Shown: positions 37,834 through 45,197 of the stretch, in pieces
How the letters are laid out: each line of letters opens with the position of its first letter
How positions within the stretch are numbered: position 1 is the stretch's first letter
Origin: Acidobacteriota bacterium
GTDB taxonomy: Bacteria; Acidobacteriota; Thermoanaerobaculia; Gp7-AA8; JAHWKK01
DNA length: 64,000 nt
Assembly: GCA_019347945.1 (NCBI GenBank)
Contig: JAHWKK010000008.1
Coordinates: 62,001 to 126,000 of the forward strand
Direction of reading: 5' to 3'
The notes under the pieces: generated by a model
What the model saw: only the letters and a program-made list of their open reading frames with translations
What the model was told of the DNA's origin: nothing
The model's database searches: none
Position numbers and translations under genes: made by a program

Positions 37834-38293
37834 TGCTTCCTCCCTGAGCCGTTTCGAACGCGGCTCGTTCCAGATTCATCACGTCGCCCAGACAGCAGCT
37901 CCCTTTTGGGTTTCGAAGCTCGCAGGCACATCGCCCGACCCGAACCAACTCGCGGATTTCATCCGAAACGATCTGCTCTCCTCCGGCACGCTGCCGGATC
38001 GCGCCGACGGAGTGACCGAAGCAATAGCATACGGGAGTACTGCCACTGTCGGGAGCTTTCGAGAAGACGGGCACGCGAACTGAACCGGTGGATACGATCT
38101 CCTCGCCGCTGCCGTCGAAGTAGACGACGGAACAATCTGTCGTCCGGCAGAAGAGCGGATCTCCGGGCATGCCTTCTGCCAGGGCTTCGGGGGTTGCCAT
38201 GATCCTGACGATCGTGTCGGATACCGCCGTCCCTGGCTGACCACATCGAGGGCAGGAGCCAGGAGCAGTCCGATCGCTTCCGGACTCAGTCAC
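37799..38293 (-). CDS. CopZ-type iron-sulfur/zinc copper-chaperone domain protein
   Basis: 164 aa resembling the N-terminal Cys-rich domain of Archaeoglobus CopZ, which holds a 2Fe-2S cluster and Zn and can reduce Cu(II) for chaperone loading. Visible elements are CPRCGQPG at the start, LFCRTTDCSVVYFD, the CYCFGHS cluster region and a late CACELRNPKGSCCLGDV motif. No HMA domain is fused; the separate MerP-like gene upstream would supply it. It overlaps MerP by 8 nt and the CsoR-like gene by 35 nt, so the four genes are translationally coupled. Confidence 0.82.
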   Translation of the reverse strand: MTESGSDRTAPGSCPRCGQPGTAVSDTIVRIMATPEALAEGMPGDPLFCRTTDCSVVYFDGSGEEIVSTGSVRVPVFSKAPDSGSTPVCYCFGHSVGAIRQRAGGEQIVSDEIRELVRVGRCACELRNPKGSCCLGDVMNLERAAFETAQGGSNAEEAETCCRV

Positions 38294-38609
38294 TGTCGTT
38301 TCCCTCGTCGAGGACTTCAGTCTCGTAGGTGAGCTTTTCCTGAATCGTCCTGGCGATCTGTTCAGCAGTCACCCGCTCCGGATCGAACGTGACGATCGCG
38401 CGACCTTTCTTCCAGTCGACCTTCGCATCGTGAACGCCATCGATCTTCTTCACGACCGCCTTGACCGAGACGGCACATCCGCCGCACGTCATCCCTTCGA
38501 TCTTCAGAACGGTCTGCTCCTCATGCACCCCTGCCGCCTCGGGTCCGAAGAGCCCGGCCAGCACGGCCGTGACTGCGAGCAGAACTGTCACTACTGCGAT
38601 TCGCTTCAT
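38286..38609 (-). CDS. merP: MerP-like periplasmic HMA metal-binding protein
   Basis: 107 aa with an N-terminal signal/anchor (MKRIAVVTVLLAVTAVLAGL) and one HMA domain with the ordinary metal site GMTCGGCAVSVK. The beta-alpha-beta core continues with KKIDGVHDAKVDW and IVTFDPERVTAEQI. It binds Hg(II) or Cu(I) in the periplasm and hands it to MerT. It lies 37 nt after merT. Unlike the two TGA-containing HMA genes in this window, it keeps both cysteines. Confidence 0.9.
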   Translation of the reverse strand: MKRIAVVTVLLAVTAVLAGLFGPEAAGVHEEQTVLKIEGMTCGGCAVSVKAVVKKIDGVHDAKVDWKKGRAIVTFDPERVTAEQIARTIQEKLTYETEVLDEGNDSD

Positions 38610-38646
38610 GTCATTCCTTTCATTTCACGTTCGTTAGTATTCGGCT

Positions 38647-39015
38647 TCACAGAATCAGAACCGACCATTCGGGAAACGTCAGCACCAGCGCAATGATGAT
38701 CGTTGCGGTCCACAACACGACCCGATTCCAGCGCTGGATACGATCCGTGCCGTGTGTCTCGCAGACCGATCCGGTTCTGCACTCCTTCGGTTTGCGATAG
38801 GCGAGGTAGAACGAGATTCCCAGCAGCACCACAGTCAGCACCGCCAGCCATGGCCGAAGAAACCCATATTTCGAAAGAGCGGCGAGACTCGACACGCCGA
38901 ACGTTGCAGCGAGAATAGGCCCTATACAGCAGAGCGACGCTCCGACTGCCGTAATGATTGCCAGACCCACACTTCGCGAGGAGGCCGATGCCGGTGCCGC
39001 TGAATGTTCGGTCAT
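38647..39015 (-). CDS. merT: MerT-like inner-membrane metal transporter
   Basis: 122 aa from ATG 39015, with AGGAG 8 nt upstream. Three hydrophobic helices (about residues 17-40, 50-70, 95-118). The vicinal Cys pair on the first helix (GASLCCIGPILAA) is the MerT hallmark, and a second Cys pair lies in the loop (KECRTGSVCE). It takes Hg(II) from MerP and carries it to the cytosol. A C-tract/G-tract dyad is 18 nt upstream. A longer overlapping frame (38606-39043) is a shadow. Confidence 0.88.
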   Translation of the reverse strand: MTEHSAAPASASSRSVGLAIITAVGASLCCIGPILAATFGVSSLAALSKYGFLRPWLAVLTVVLLGISFYLAYRKPKECRTGSVCETHGTDRIQRWNRVVLWTATIIIALVLTFPEWSVLIL

Positions 39016-39033
39016 GTGAAGTCTCTCCTCCAC

Positions 39034-39050
39034 ATCCCCCCACGGGGGAT
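39034..39050. promoter_or_regulatory. CsoR-type operator before merT
   Basis: ATCCCCC-CAC-GGGGGAT is a perfect inverted repeat 18 nt upstream of the merT start. C-tract/G-tract dyads of this kind are the known operator form of CsoR/RcnR repressors, and a CsoR-like gene ends this operon. Confidence 0.65.
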
Positions 39051-39098
39051 CATGCTGTACAACGGCGATCCTGGCTGTCTGATTTCATTCGAGTGGGG

Positions 39099-40448
39099 TT
39101 ACACCATGTAGGGCAGATCCGAGCCCTTCGTGGGATACGCCCACATGACCTGCTTCAGCTCCCCCGCTGGAATCCCGCTCTGCATCGCCAGCGCAAACAG
39201 GTTGATCAGCTCTTCGGAGCCGTGACCGAGGAGGTGCGCCCCCACGATGCGTCCGGTAGCGCGCTCGACGAGCACCTTGTGCATCGCCGCGTCTTCACCG
39301 ATGCGGCGCGAGCTGAACCAGCCGGAGGTCTGCTGCATCTGAACCTCGATCTCGACACCGCTGTCACGTGCGTCCTTCTCGCTCAGGCCGACGCGGGCGA
39401 GGGGGGGTATCGTGAAGACGACACTGGGAATCACCTCATGCGTGGCTTCCCGCGCTCCCTCCTTCACGATGTTCGACCCGATGATGTGCCCGTGAGCGAC
39501 GGCAACGGGTGTGAGTGGAATGCCGGCGTCGGCGGCGTCCCCACCAGCCCATACTGCACTGTTCGAGACGCTTCGCAGGGTGCGATCGACCGTGATGCCT
39601 CGAGGAGTGGCCTCGACTCCTCCTGCTTCGAGATCGAGAGGATCGATTCGCGCAACACGACCTCCGCCATGAACCACGAGCTCGGTCGGTACCGTCGCAG
39701 AACCTTCCGGACCTTCGATCGCTACATCGAATCCGTCCCCGCGCGAGCTCACCCCGACCACCTTTGTTTCCGTCAGGATTTCGATTCCGAGGCTTCGGGT
39801 CGCCTCGACCAGCGTCTCGACCAGCTCTGGTTCGAAGGGTCCGAGCGGCCTTTGCGCCATCTCCAGGATTCTCACCCGTGATCCAGCGCGGGCGGCGACG
39901 TGCGCAAATTCGAAGCTGATGAATCCACCACCGACGAAGGTGACGTCTCGCGGTAGCGACTCGACATCGAGAAAGTCGGTGCTGGTCATCAGATGGCTGG
40001 CTCCCTCGAACGGAAACGGGAACGGCTCGGCCCCTGTCGCGATCACGATCTGGTCGGCGCGTACCTCGATGCCCTCGAGATCGAGTGTGCCCGGTCCTTT
40101 GAAACGCGCCCGTGCATGCCGTGTCTCCACGCCAGCCTTCTGCAGCCGTCGCTCACTCTTCTCAGGTACCGGATCAGTGAAGCTCCGCTTGAAGCGCTGA
40201 AGCTCCGCCCAATCGATCTCCACGGATTCGCTGCGCACTCCCGATCCTCGCATCCGCCGGGTCCAGTCGATCGCTTCGGCTGCCGCGACGAGGATCTTCT
40301 TCGGATCACACCCGCGCAGTGCACAGGTCCCGCCGTAGGGAAGCTCGTCCGTGATCAGTACCTTCCGTCCAGCTGCGGCACAGCGCACCGCAGCGGTCTG
40401 TCCTGTCGCCCCGGTACCGATCACCACGACCTCGAATCTCGCGTTCAT
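39099..40448 (-). CDS. MerA/glutathione-reductase-like flavoprotein disulfide oxidoreductase
   Basis: 449 aa of the pyridine nucleotide-disulfide oxidoreductase family. FAD motif VVVIGTGATGQTAAVRCA, redox cysteines in GGTCALRGCDPKK, NAD(P) motif VTFVGGGFISFEFAHVAA, FAD/quinone region WAGGDAADAGIPLTPVA, and a C-terminal dimerisation domain with LLGHGSEELINLFA. MerA proper adds an N-terminal HMA domain and a C-terminal Cys pair; both are absent, so reduction of Hg(II) is uncertain and a thiol or trypanothione/mycothione-like role is possible. It has its own upstream C-tract/G-tract operator. It is followed 83 nt later by merT. Confidence 0.86.
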   Translation of the reverse strand: MNARFEVVVIGTGATGQTAAVRCAAAGRKVLITDELPYGGTCALRGCDPKKILVAAAEAIDWTRRMRGSGVRSESVEIDWAELQRFKRSFTDPVPEKSERRLQKAGVETRHARARFKGPGTLDLEGIEVRADQIVIATGAEPFPFPFEGASHLMTSTDFLDVESLPRDVTFVGGGFISFEFAHVAARAGSRVRILEMAQRPLGPFEPELVETLVEATRSLGIEILTETKVVGVSSRGDGFDVAIEGPEGSATVPTELVVHGGGRVARIDPLDLEAGGVEATPRGITVDRTLRSVSNSAVWAGGDAADAGIPLTPVAVAHGHIIGSNIVKEGAREATHEVIPSVVFTIPPLARVGLSEKDARDSGVEIEVQMQQTSGWFSSRRIGEDAAMHKVLVERATGRIVGAHLLGHGSEELINLFALAMQSGIPAGELKQVMWAYPTKGSDLPYMV

Positions 40449-40477
40449 AGCTGGCGGGGGTGCACGTTTGGTACCGG

Positions 40478-40493
40478 ACCCCCCAGGGGGGAT
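40478..40493. promoter_or_regulatory. CsoR-type operator before the MerA-like gene
   Basis: Six C, one A, six G, then AT: a dyad of the CsoR/RcnR type, 30 nt upstream of the start at 40448 and 28 nt past the stop of the CcdA-like gene. Confidence 0.65.
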
Positions 40494-40520
40494 ACAACCG
40501 TGACGAACGGCATTCTTTCC

Positions 40521-41225
40521 TCAGCCGGACGCGCGCATCATGACCAGCCCCGACCATGCGAACCAGATGGCGACGGCGAAGAGAATGATGGCGCTGGCGA
40601 GCTCGATCGGTCGCTGAGAACGGCGGATGCGGAAGATGGCTCGTGATGCCGCACCGGCGAACCAGCCGACGAGGAGGAAGGGAAGGCCTCGTCCGATCGC
40701 ATACGCGAGCGAGAGAAATGCTCCCCAGGCTGGCTTCCCGACCGCCGCGGAGAGAGTCAACAGGAGCATCAGCGGGCCGGCCGAGGTTGTCACGGCCGCA
40801 ATGCTGTAGACGGCCCCGTATGCGAATGCACCCGCGACTCCCCATTGCGGCGGACGGATCGTACGGGACCGCCGCGGAATGACGGCGATCAGTCCAGCAA
40901 GGAAAGAGATCGCCGCGATGGTGAAGGTGAATAGGACGTCGTACTGCCTGAGGACCTGTCCGGCATACGCGGCGACCGTCCCGAGGATCACGAGAACACT
41001 GATCACCGCGGCGAAGAACGAGGCCGACAGGACAAGGCTGCGATTGCGGCTGTGGGCTCCGGAGCTGTCTGCACCCACGTACCCCGCGATTCCCGCACCT
41101 GCGGGAATGGTGAATGGTCACGTCGCGGTCGAGAGTAATCCAGCGACGAGCCCTATCAGAATCGCGAGTCCCGGGGCTCCCGCGATCGCATCGGAAAAAC
41201 GCGCGATCAGCTCAACCGGCGACAT
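40521..41225 (-). CDS. CcdA/DsbD-like membrane protein, predicted selenoprotein (Sec at residue 36)
   Basis: Reading through one in-frame TGA (41120-41118) gives a 234-aa protein from ATG 41225 (GGAAGGAT upstream). Before the TGA: residues 1-35, ending GLVAGLLSTAT. After: PFTIPAGAGIAGYVG and about five helices. CcdA/DsbD proteins have a redox Cys exactly here, in SPC-x-x-P of the first helix, so the TGA replaces the catalytic Cys. The usual second Cys (TM4, C-x-A-P) reads TTSAGP here. A perfect hairpin, an 8-bp stem with AGGT loop, begins 9 nt after the TGA. The family moves electrons across the membrane to periplasmic thiols. Its start overlaps the preceding frameshifted gene. Confidence 0.8.
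41089..41108 (-). other. SECIS-like hairpin after the CcdA-like TGA
   Basis: ATTCCCGC and GCGGGAAT pair perfectly over 8 bp around an AGGT loop. The loop starts 17 nt after the TGA and has G in its second position, meeting the usual bacterial SECIS geometry. Confidence 0.75.
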
Positions 41226-41640
41226 GGATCAGAATCCTTCCGGCAGTCCAGAAGATCAGGGATGGTAGGACGAGCATCTGCAGAATCGGAATCCATCCGA
41301 CACGAAGCCCGGGGATCCGGGGCATTCGATCGCCGTACTCCCATCGACGGAGACGGTGCACGGCGATAAGCTCGACCAGGAACGCGAGCACGAGCCCGGT
41401 GACGAGGATAAGCGCCAGTCTCATCCAGTCCATGACGACGAACCACGCGACCGTTCCGAAGGCGATCCAGCCGGCGATCAGAATCAAAACGATCATGAGA
41501 CCGTCTCCCAGAGATGCAATGAGACACCGGCGCAGCCGGCGCGACCCGTCTCGCTGCATCCATAAAGCGGAAACTGCAGCATCTCCCACGCGAGATTCAC
41601 CGCGACGGCGATAACGAACACTAGAAGGATGCCGGCCATG
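41212..41640 (-). pseudogene. Small membrane protein gene split by a frameshift
   Basis: ATG 41640 begins a natural N terminus (MAGILLVFVIAVAVNLAWEM, then LQFPLYG) that stops at a TGA after 48 codons. The rest of the protein (CLIASLGDGLMIVLILIAGW onward, ending at 41212) is in another frame. The intact relative at 51017-51460 has the same plan (FAWEMAQ, then ASAGDVVIT and four helices), so one reading-frame change occurred near 41520-41550, next to a repeated GCGCCGG. It is either a decayed gene or a sequencing error. It overlaps the CcdA-like start by 14 nt. Confidence 0.65.
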
Positions 41641-41692
41641 GTGACTTCCACGAATCAGGTTTCTCTCTTCCCGCTGTCGCTCCACAGTGGAG

Positions 41693-42069
41693 TCACGTAG
41701 AGTTCTCCTCATCTTCGAGAGCTTCGAGGATCGGACATTCAACATCGTCGGTGGCGCAGGCGCAGGAAACGACCAGAGCATCCAGCGCTCTTCGGATCGA
41801 CTGGAGCTGCCGGATCTTATCCTTGACGCTGTCGATCTTCTGTTGCGCCATCAGACGGATCTGATCGCGATCGATTCCGCGTGCGGATCGCATTTCCAGA
41901 AGATCGTGAACTTCCTCGAGAGTAAAGCCGAGATCCTGGGCAGTACGAGCCTGCACCGTTGTGCCTGCGGGTCCGGACCGGCATCGGCCGCTGGCTTCTC
42001 GCATGCCGCGGCGACCAGCGCGGCCGCACTGATGATCAGAAGGCGAGATGCCATGTTCATACGATTCAT
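41693..42069 (-). pseudogene. Lipoprotein start joined out of frame to a MerR C terminus
   Basis: ATG 42069 has AAGGAG upstream and starts a lipoprotein signal (ASRLLIISAAALVAAACEKP). After about 35 codons a different frame carries the last two thirds of a MerR regulator (AQDLGFTLEEVHDLLEMR, then the coiled dimer helix and VSCACATDDVECPILEALE with metal-binding cysteines). The MerR winged-helix DNA-binding part is missing. This is a deletion junction near 41955 that destroyed both genes. It lies 22 nt after the HMA-CcdA gene. Confidence 0.6.
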
Positions 42070-42091
42070 CGATTTCTCCTTTTTTCCTGCA

Positions 42092-43153
42092 TCAAACGGT
42101 GAAGACGCGAGAGAACTCCTGCGCGAAGATCGCGAGAATGAGGAGCCACGTGCCCACTGTGACGAGAATCCAGCCTCCGATCCGCTTGACGTCCTTCGCC
42201 CGGGCCTGCATCCGCTCGAGAACCTGTTCCTGTGCGCTTGCAATGGAGAAGGAAAGTGAAAACATCAGAATGACGATCGCCAGTGCGGCGACGGCGAAGG
42301 CTCCCAGCGCCGAGGCGGCACTGCCGATTGTGAGGGCATGTCCGGCCAGACCGGTCAGAATAGGCCCCGTTCAGCCAAACCCCGCAAGAAGATAGCCGAA
42401 TCCGAAAAGCCCGAACGACAGCACCGGATGATCCCGGCGTCTACGCGCCTGGGCCCGCATGAACGGACGACCCATCACGCCGAGCCGGTGGAGAGGGTTC
42501 GGCAAGATCCCCATCTGGACGAGACCGAGCACGATCAGAAAGATACCGACAGTCGTCCTGATCGTCCGGCCGGCAGTGCTGGTGAATGTAACGCCGGCGA
42601 ACAGCGTTCCCGCGCCGAAAGCAATCGCCGCTCCGGCGAGGATCAGGAAGAGTGCCGCTCCGATCGAAAGCGACGTGGCAAAAAGGACAGCGCGGCGGGC
42701 CGTCCCCGGACCGCGGCCGGATTCACGAGCCAGGAGCGTCACCAGCAGCGGGAACACGCACGGAGAAAAAAACGATGCGACCCCCGCACCGATCGAAAGA
42801 ACGATCAGACCCGAAAAATCGACGGCGGGAAGATCAAAGCGGGGGTAGAGCTCATAGCCGGCATAGCCGACGAGGGCAAGGAGTATCAGCGCTCCGATGA
42901 TGAAGAGGTAGGGCCGCGAACGGGCGACCGGTCCCGGAGAGGGTTCGCTCCTCGGTGGAAAACCCGCGTCGCTCAGTCGCCGCGCGAGCTCCTCCTGCGA
43001 GACGACCGATTTATCATGCTCGATCGTCACGCTGCGGCCGACCGTGTCGACCTCGAGCATCTCGATCCCCTCAACCTCCTCCATTTCGTTCCGGATCATC
43101 TCCGAGCACCCGTCGCAGGTGATTGGTAAATTGTCGAACGTGGTTTTGCTCAC
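42092..43153 (-). CDS. HMA-CcdA fusion membrane protein, predicted selenoprotein (Sec at residue 261)
   Basis: Translation through the TGA at 42373-42371 gives 353 aa. Residues 1-70 form an HMA domain (NLPITCDGCSEMIRNEM). A membrane anchor follows near 85-105, then a CcdA-like domain. The first redox Cys is normal (ASFFSPCVFPLLVTLL). The second, expected in the GY-x-x-A-x-x-x-C-x-A-P stretch, is the TGA: GFGYLLAGFG-U-TGPILTG. After it, 92 more codons encode further helices (GSAASALGAFAVAALAIVIL) and end in VFTV at 42092. The family passes electrons through two paired Cys. Any SECIS hairpin here is weak (GACCGGTC dyad). It follows the HMA selenoprotein gene by 43 nt. Confidence 0.78.
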
Positions 43154-43196
43154 CGGACGAGCCTCGGCATCGAGCCTTTTCCGTTGTCAGCGTTCA

Positions 43197-43721
43197 TCAG
43201 TCCCGCGTCCCTTTCGCCTCCGAGCGCAGAGCGAACTCCCTCACATGAAGCATCCGCGGGAGCTCGTCGCCTCGGTCTTCACGGATGATCCCCGTCACGA
43301 CGATTTGTTTGCCGGAAAAGCCATCATGAATCTCCTTTGCGATGCCTTTCGAAGAAGGGTGGTCTTCGAGTAGATAAACGATGCCGGAGCCGGTCACCTC
43401 AAGCGCCGGCAGTTCGCGATGAATCGCCGTGCCCGCGATGCGGACGGTCGCATGCTTCGGAGTGAAGCCGCTGTCGATCGCCACCTGGCGGATCTCGTCG
43501 ACAGTGACCTCATTCTCCGGCTTGAATTGAATTGTGGCAATTCCCTCGTTCAGGGAAACTTCCACCGATTCGACGCCATCAATCTTCTCTAGTGCCACGC
43601 GCACGGCGTGAGCGCAGACGGCTCAGTCCATGCCGAAGATCGTCTGACGCATCTCCAGCAGCTCTGCATCGACCGTAACCAGGATCAAGATCAGCAATAC
43701 CATCAGTGCAGCACGTCTCAT
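43197..43721 (-). CDS. Secreted HMA-domain protein, predicted selenoprotein (Sec at residue 33)
   Basis: ATG 43721 has GGAGGAG upstream and begins a signal peptide (RRAALMVLLILILVTVDA). The HMA core then reads RQTIFGMD-U-AVCAHAVRVAL with TGA (43625-43623) in place of the first metal-binding Cys of GMxCxxC. The frame continues 141 codons: HMA remainder (GVESVEVSLNEGIATIQF) and a C-terminal beta-rich, OB-like domain. Total 174 aa. It lies behind a MerR/CueR-type promoter and heads the minus-strand cluster. The paralog at 46706 has TGA at the same place. A hairpin with loop 17 nt after the TGA is present. Confidence 0.82.
43594..43611 (-). other. SECIS-like hairpin after the HMA TGA (first copy)
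   Basis: CACGC and GCGTG pair around a CGTGC loop; the loop starts exactly 17 nt after the TGA and has G second. The DNA here is nearly identical to the other HMA gene although the two genes differ elsewhere. Confidence 0.6.
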
Positions 43722-43748
43722 CGCTCCTCCATTCAAAATGTTCGACCA

Positions 43749-43780
43749 ACCGTAGCACTTCCATCCGACTGGAAGGTCAA
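43749..43780 (-). promoter_or_regulatory. MerR/CueR-type promoter of the HMA selenoprotein cluster
   Basis: On the minus strand TTGACC (43780-43775) and TACGGT (43754-43749) are separated by 20 bp that hold TTCCAGTCGGATGGAA, the dyad form bound by CueR-like regulators. The long spacer is the MerR-family hallmark. The start codon is 28 nt downstream. Confidence 0.75.
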
Positions 43781-43812
43781 GCAAGCGGCGGAGGGAGTGT
43801 ACGGGGAGTCAA

Positions 43813-44178
43813 TCACGTCCCCGCTCTTCCTGATTTCACCTGGTAGTGTATTGTCTGCTGTTGGATCTTTCCGCCACGGATGACGAAGGAATCGACGCCC
43901 TCGTGAACGAATGACGCATCCGATTCTCCGTCCCATACCAGCAGCGCGACCTCTCCCGCCGTTCTCTTCACTTTGTAACGGAAACGAGCATCTGGAAGCT
44001 GACGGTTCAGCAGAGCGGCCGCCTTGCGCACGCCGTCGTGCCCGTGAAATGTTCCGAAGCTCGTCAGCAGGACCGCATCACTCGCATAGTTTCGACCCAG
44101 ATCGTCGTCTACGCTGCCCGTTTGCGACTCTCGCAGATGGTCCTCGAAAACTTCTTCGGTGCTCCGGGTGCTATTCAT
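43813..44178 (-). CDS. SnoaL/NTF2-like protein
   Basis: 121 aa with the NTF2-like cone fold pattern: an N-terminal helix (EVFEDHLRESQTGSVDDDL), DAVLLTSFGTFHGHDGVRKA, and strands RFRYKVKRTAGEVALLVWDG and GGKIQQQTIHYQV. Such proteins bind small ligands or act as isomerases. The ATG at 44178 has AAGGAGG upstream. It stands behind a MerR-type promoter, so it belongs to the metal regulon although its role there is unclear. A related secreted NTF2-like gene lies at 53093. Confidence 0.8.
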   Translation of the reverse strand: MNSTRSTEEVFEDHLRESQTGSVDDDLGRNYASDAVLLTSFGTFHGHDGVRKAAALLNRQLPDARFRYKVKRTAGEVALLVWDGESDASFVHEGVDSFVIRGGKIQQQTIHYQVKSGRAGT

Positions 44179-44225
44179 CCGCCGATCCTCCTTTCAACAT
44201 CTTTCGCTCGAATCAGGATCTGCAC

Positions 44226-44257
44226 CTTATACACCTTCGAGTCGACTGAAAGGTCAA
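44226..44257 (-). promoter_or_regulatory. MerR-type promoter of the SnoaL-like gene
   Basis: TTGACC (44257-44252) and TATAAG (44231-44226) with a 20-bp spacer holding ACCTT...AAGGT symmetry around AGTCGACT. It is back to back with the Csp promoter. Confidence 0.75.
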
Positions 44258-44270
44258 AGTTCATCGCCGC

Positions 44271-44302
44271 TTGACCTTCCACTCGAATGGAAGCATTAAA
44301 TT
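44271..44302 (+). promoter_or_regulatory. MerR-type promoter of the Cys-rich copper-storage-like gene
   Basis: TTGACC at 44271-44276 and TTAAAT/TAAATT at 44296-44302 with a 19-20-bp spacer carrying TTCCACTCGAATGGAA. It is the same operator type as the two minus-strand promoters nearby. Confidence 0.72.
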
Positions 44303-44351
44303 GCATTTTTCACTCAGCAAACGTAGCCACCAACCGACAGAAGGAGGAGTC

Positions 44352-44696
44352 ATGAGTCCAGCTACGGCCACGAAGCAATCGAATCGACAGGAATGTATCG
44401 ACCGATGTGTAGAGATGGTTCAGGTGGTTTCGCGGTGCATCGACGAATGTCTGCGGGCGGATGCGAAGCGCGCGTCGGAGTGCATCCGCGCCTGCCTCGA
44501 CTGTCTCGACCTCTGCATCGCCTGCGCAAAAATGCTCAGTCGCGGTTCCGAAAGCGCCCCATGCCCGGAGTGCGCTGAGGTGTGTGAGAGGTGTGCCGAT
44601 CTTTGCGATGAGTTGCAGGATCTTGGCGACGCGCTGCGGGAGTGCGCCGAAGCGTCTCGGCGATGCGCCGAGGCATGCCGCGCGATGGTCGGGTAG
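44352..44696 (+). CDS. Cys-rich four-helix copper-storage-like protein (Csp/DUF326)
   Basis: 114 aa with an AGGAGG ribosome site. Seventeen cysteines lie on amphipathic helices in CxxxC spacing (QECIDRCVEMVQ, SECIRACLDCLDLCIAC, PCPECAEVCERCADLC, RECAEASRRCAEAC), the pattern of four-helix-bundle copper-storage proteins that hold many Cu(I) ions on inward-facing thiols. No signal peptide, so cytosolic (Csp3-like). It has its own MerR-type promoter. Confidence 0.88.
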   Translation: MSPATATKQSNRQECIDRCVEMVQVVSRCIDECLRADAKRASECIRACLDCLDLCIACAKMLSRGSESAPCPECAEVCERCADLCDELQDLGDALRECAEASRRCAEACRAMVG

Positions 44697-44779
44697 AACT
44701 TTTAGCGGCCCCTGCTCGAATGCCCGGTGCTCGTGCGCCCTTCCCGGGGCGGTGATGGCTCTCCAGCTCGATGGGAATA

Positions 44780-44793
44780 TGTACCGCGGTACA
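44780..44793. promoter_or_regulatory. Palindrome before the second merP gene
   Basis: TGTACCGCGGTACA is a perfect 14-bp palindrome 52 nt before the ATG at 44846, in the only gap where a promoter for the plus-strand mer cluster could lie. It is possibly an operator. Confidence 0.45.
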
Positions 44794-44845
44794 GGGATCG
44801 TTACCCTCACTGTCGTACAAAAAATCAGGAGCAGAGGAGCTGAGC

Positions 44846-45193
44846 ATGTTGAATGGGAAACGTATCGCCGCGGGAGTTCTGGTTCTCTTCAGCGCCATCG
44901 GTTTGTCGGCGTTGACCGTCACGCAGGAGCCGCAGAAGAAGCGACCGAATGAAGAGGCGAAAGCCATTCCGGTTGAGCTGGTGCTGCACGTCGAGGGCAT
45001 GCACTGCGGGAATTGTGCGAAATCGCTGATGACGGTCCTGAACAATACTGACGGAGTACTGGCGGCTGACGTGGTCTTCGAATCGAAGGAAGCTCGCATT
45101 CGCTTCGACGAGACGAGGATCAGCAAAGCGGATCTGATCGCGCTCGTCGAGGAGCTCGGATTCGAGGGTCGTGTAAAAACTCCGAAGGAGTGA
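44846..45193 (+). CDS. HMA-domain metal-binding protein (MerP-like)
   Basis: 115 aa from ATG 44846 with AGGAG upstream. A membrane anchor or signal (AAGVLVLFSAIGLSALTV) is followed by a polar linker (EPQKKRPNEEAKA) and an HMA domain with an intact metal site GMHCGNCAKSLMTVL. It likely delivers metal to the MerT-like protein encoded two genes later. It is the first gene of a plus-strand row of six closely spaced genes ending with MerR. Confidence 0.85.
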   Translation: MLNGKRIAAGVLVLFSAIGLSALTVTQEPQKKRPNEEAKAIPVELVLHVEGMHCGNCAKSLMTVLNNTDGVLAADVVFESKEARIRFDETRISKADLIALVEELGFEGRVKTPKE

Positions 45194-45197
45194 CATC

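Noticed and set aside
40306-41121. 271-aa frame over the CcdA-like gene
   Set aside because: It ends where the TGA lies and has no membrane helices or CcdA motifs; it is a shadow. The TGA read-through frame is better supported.
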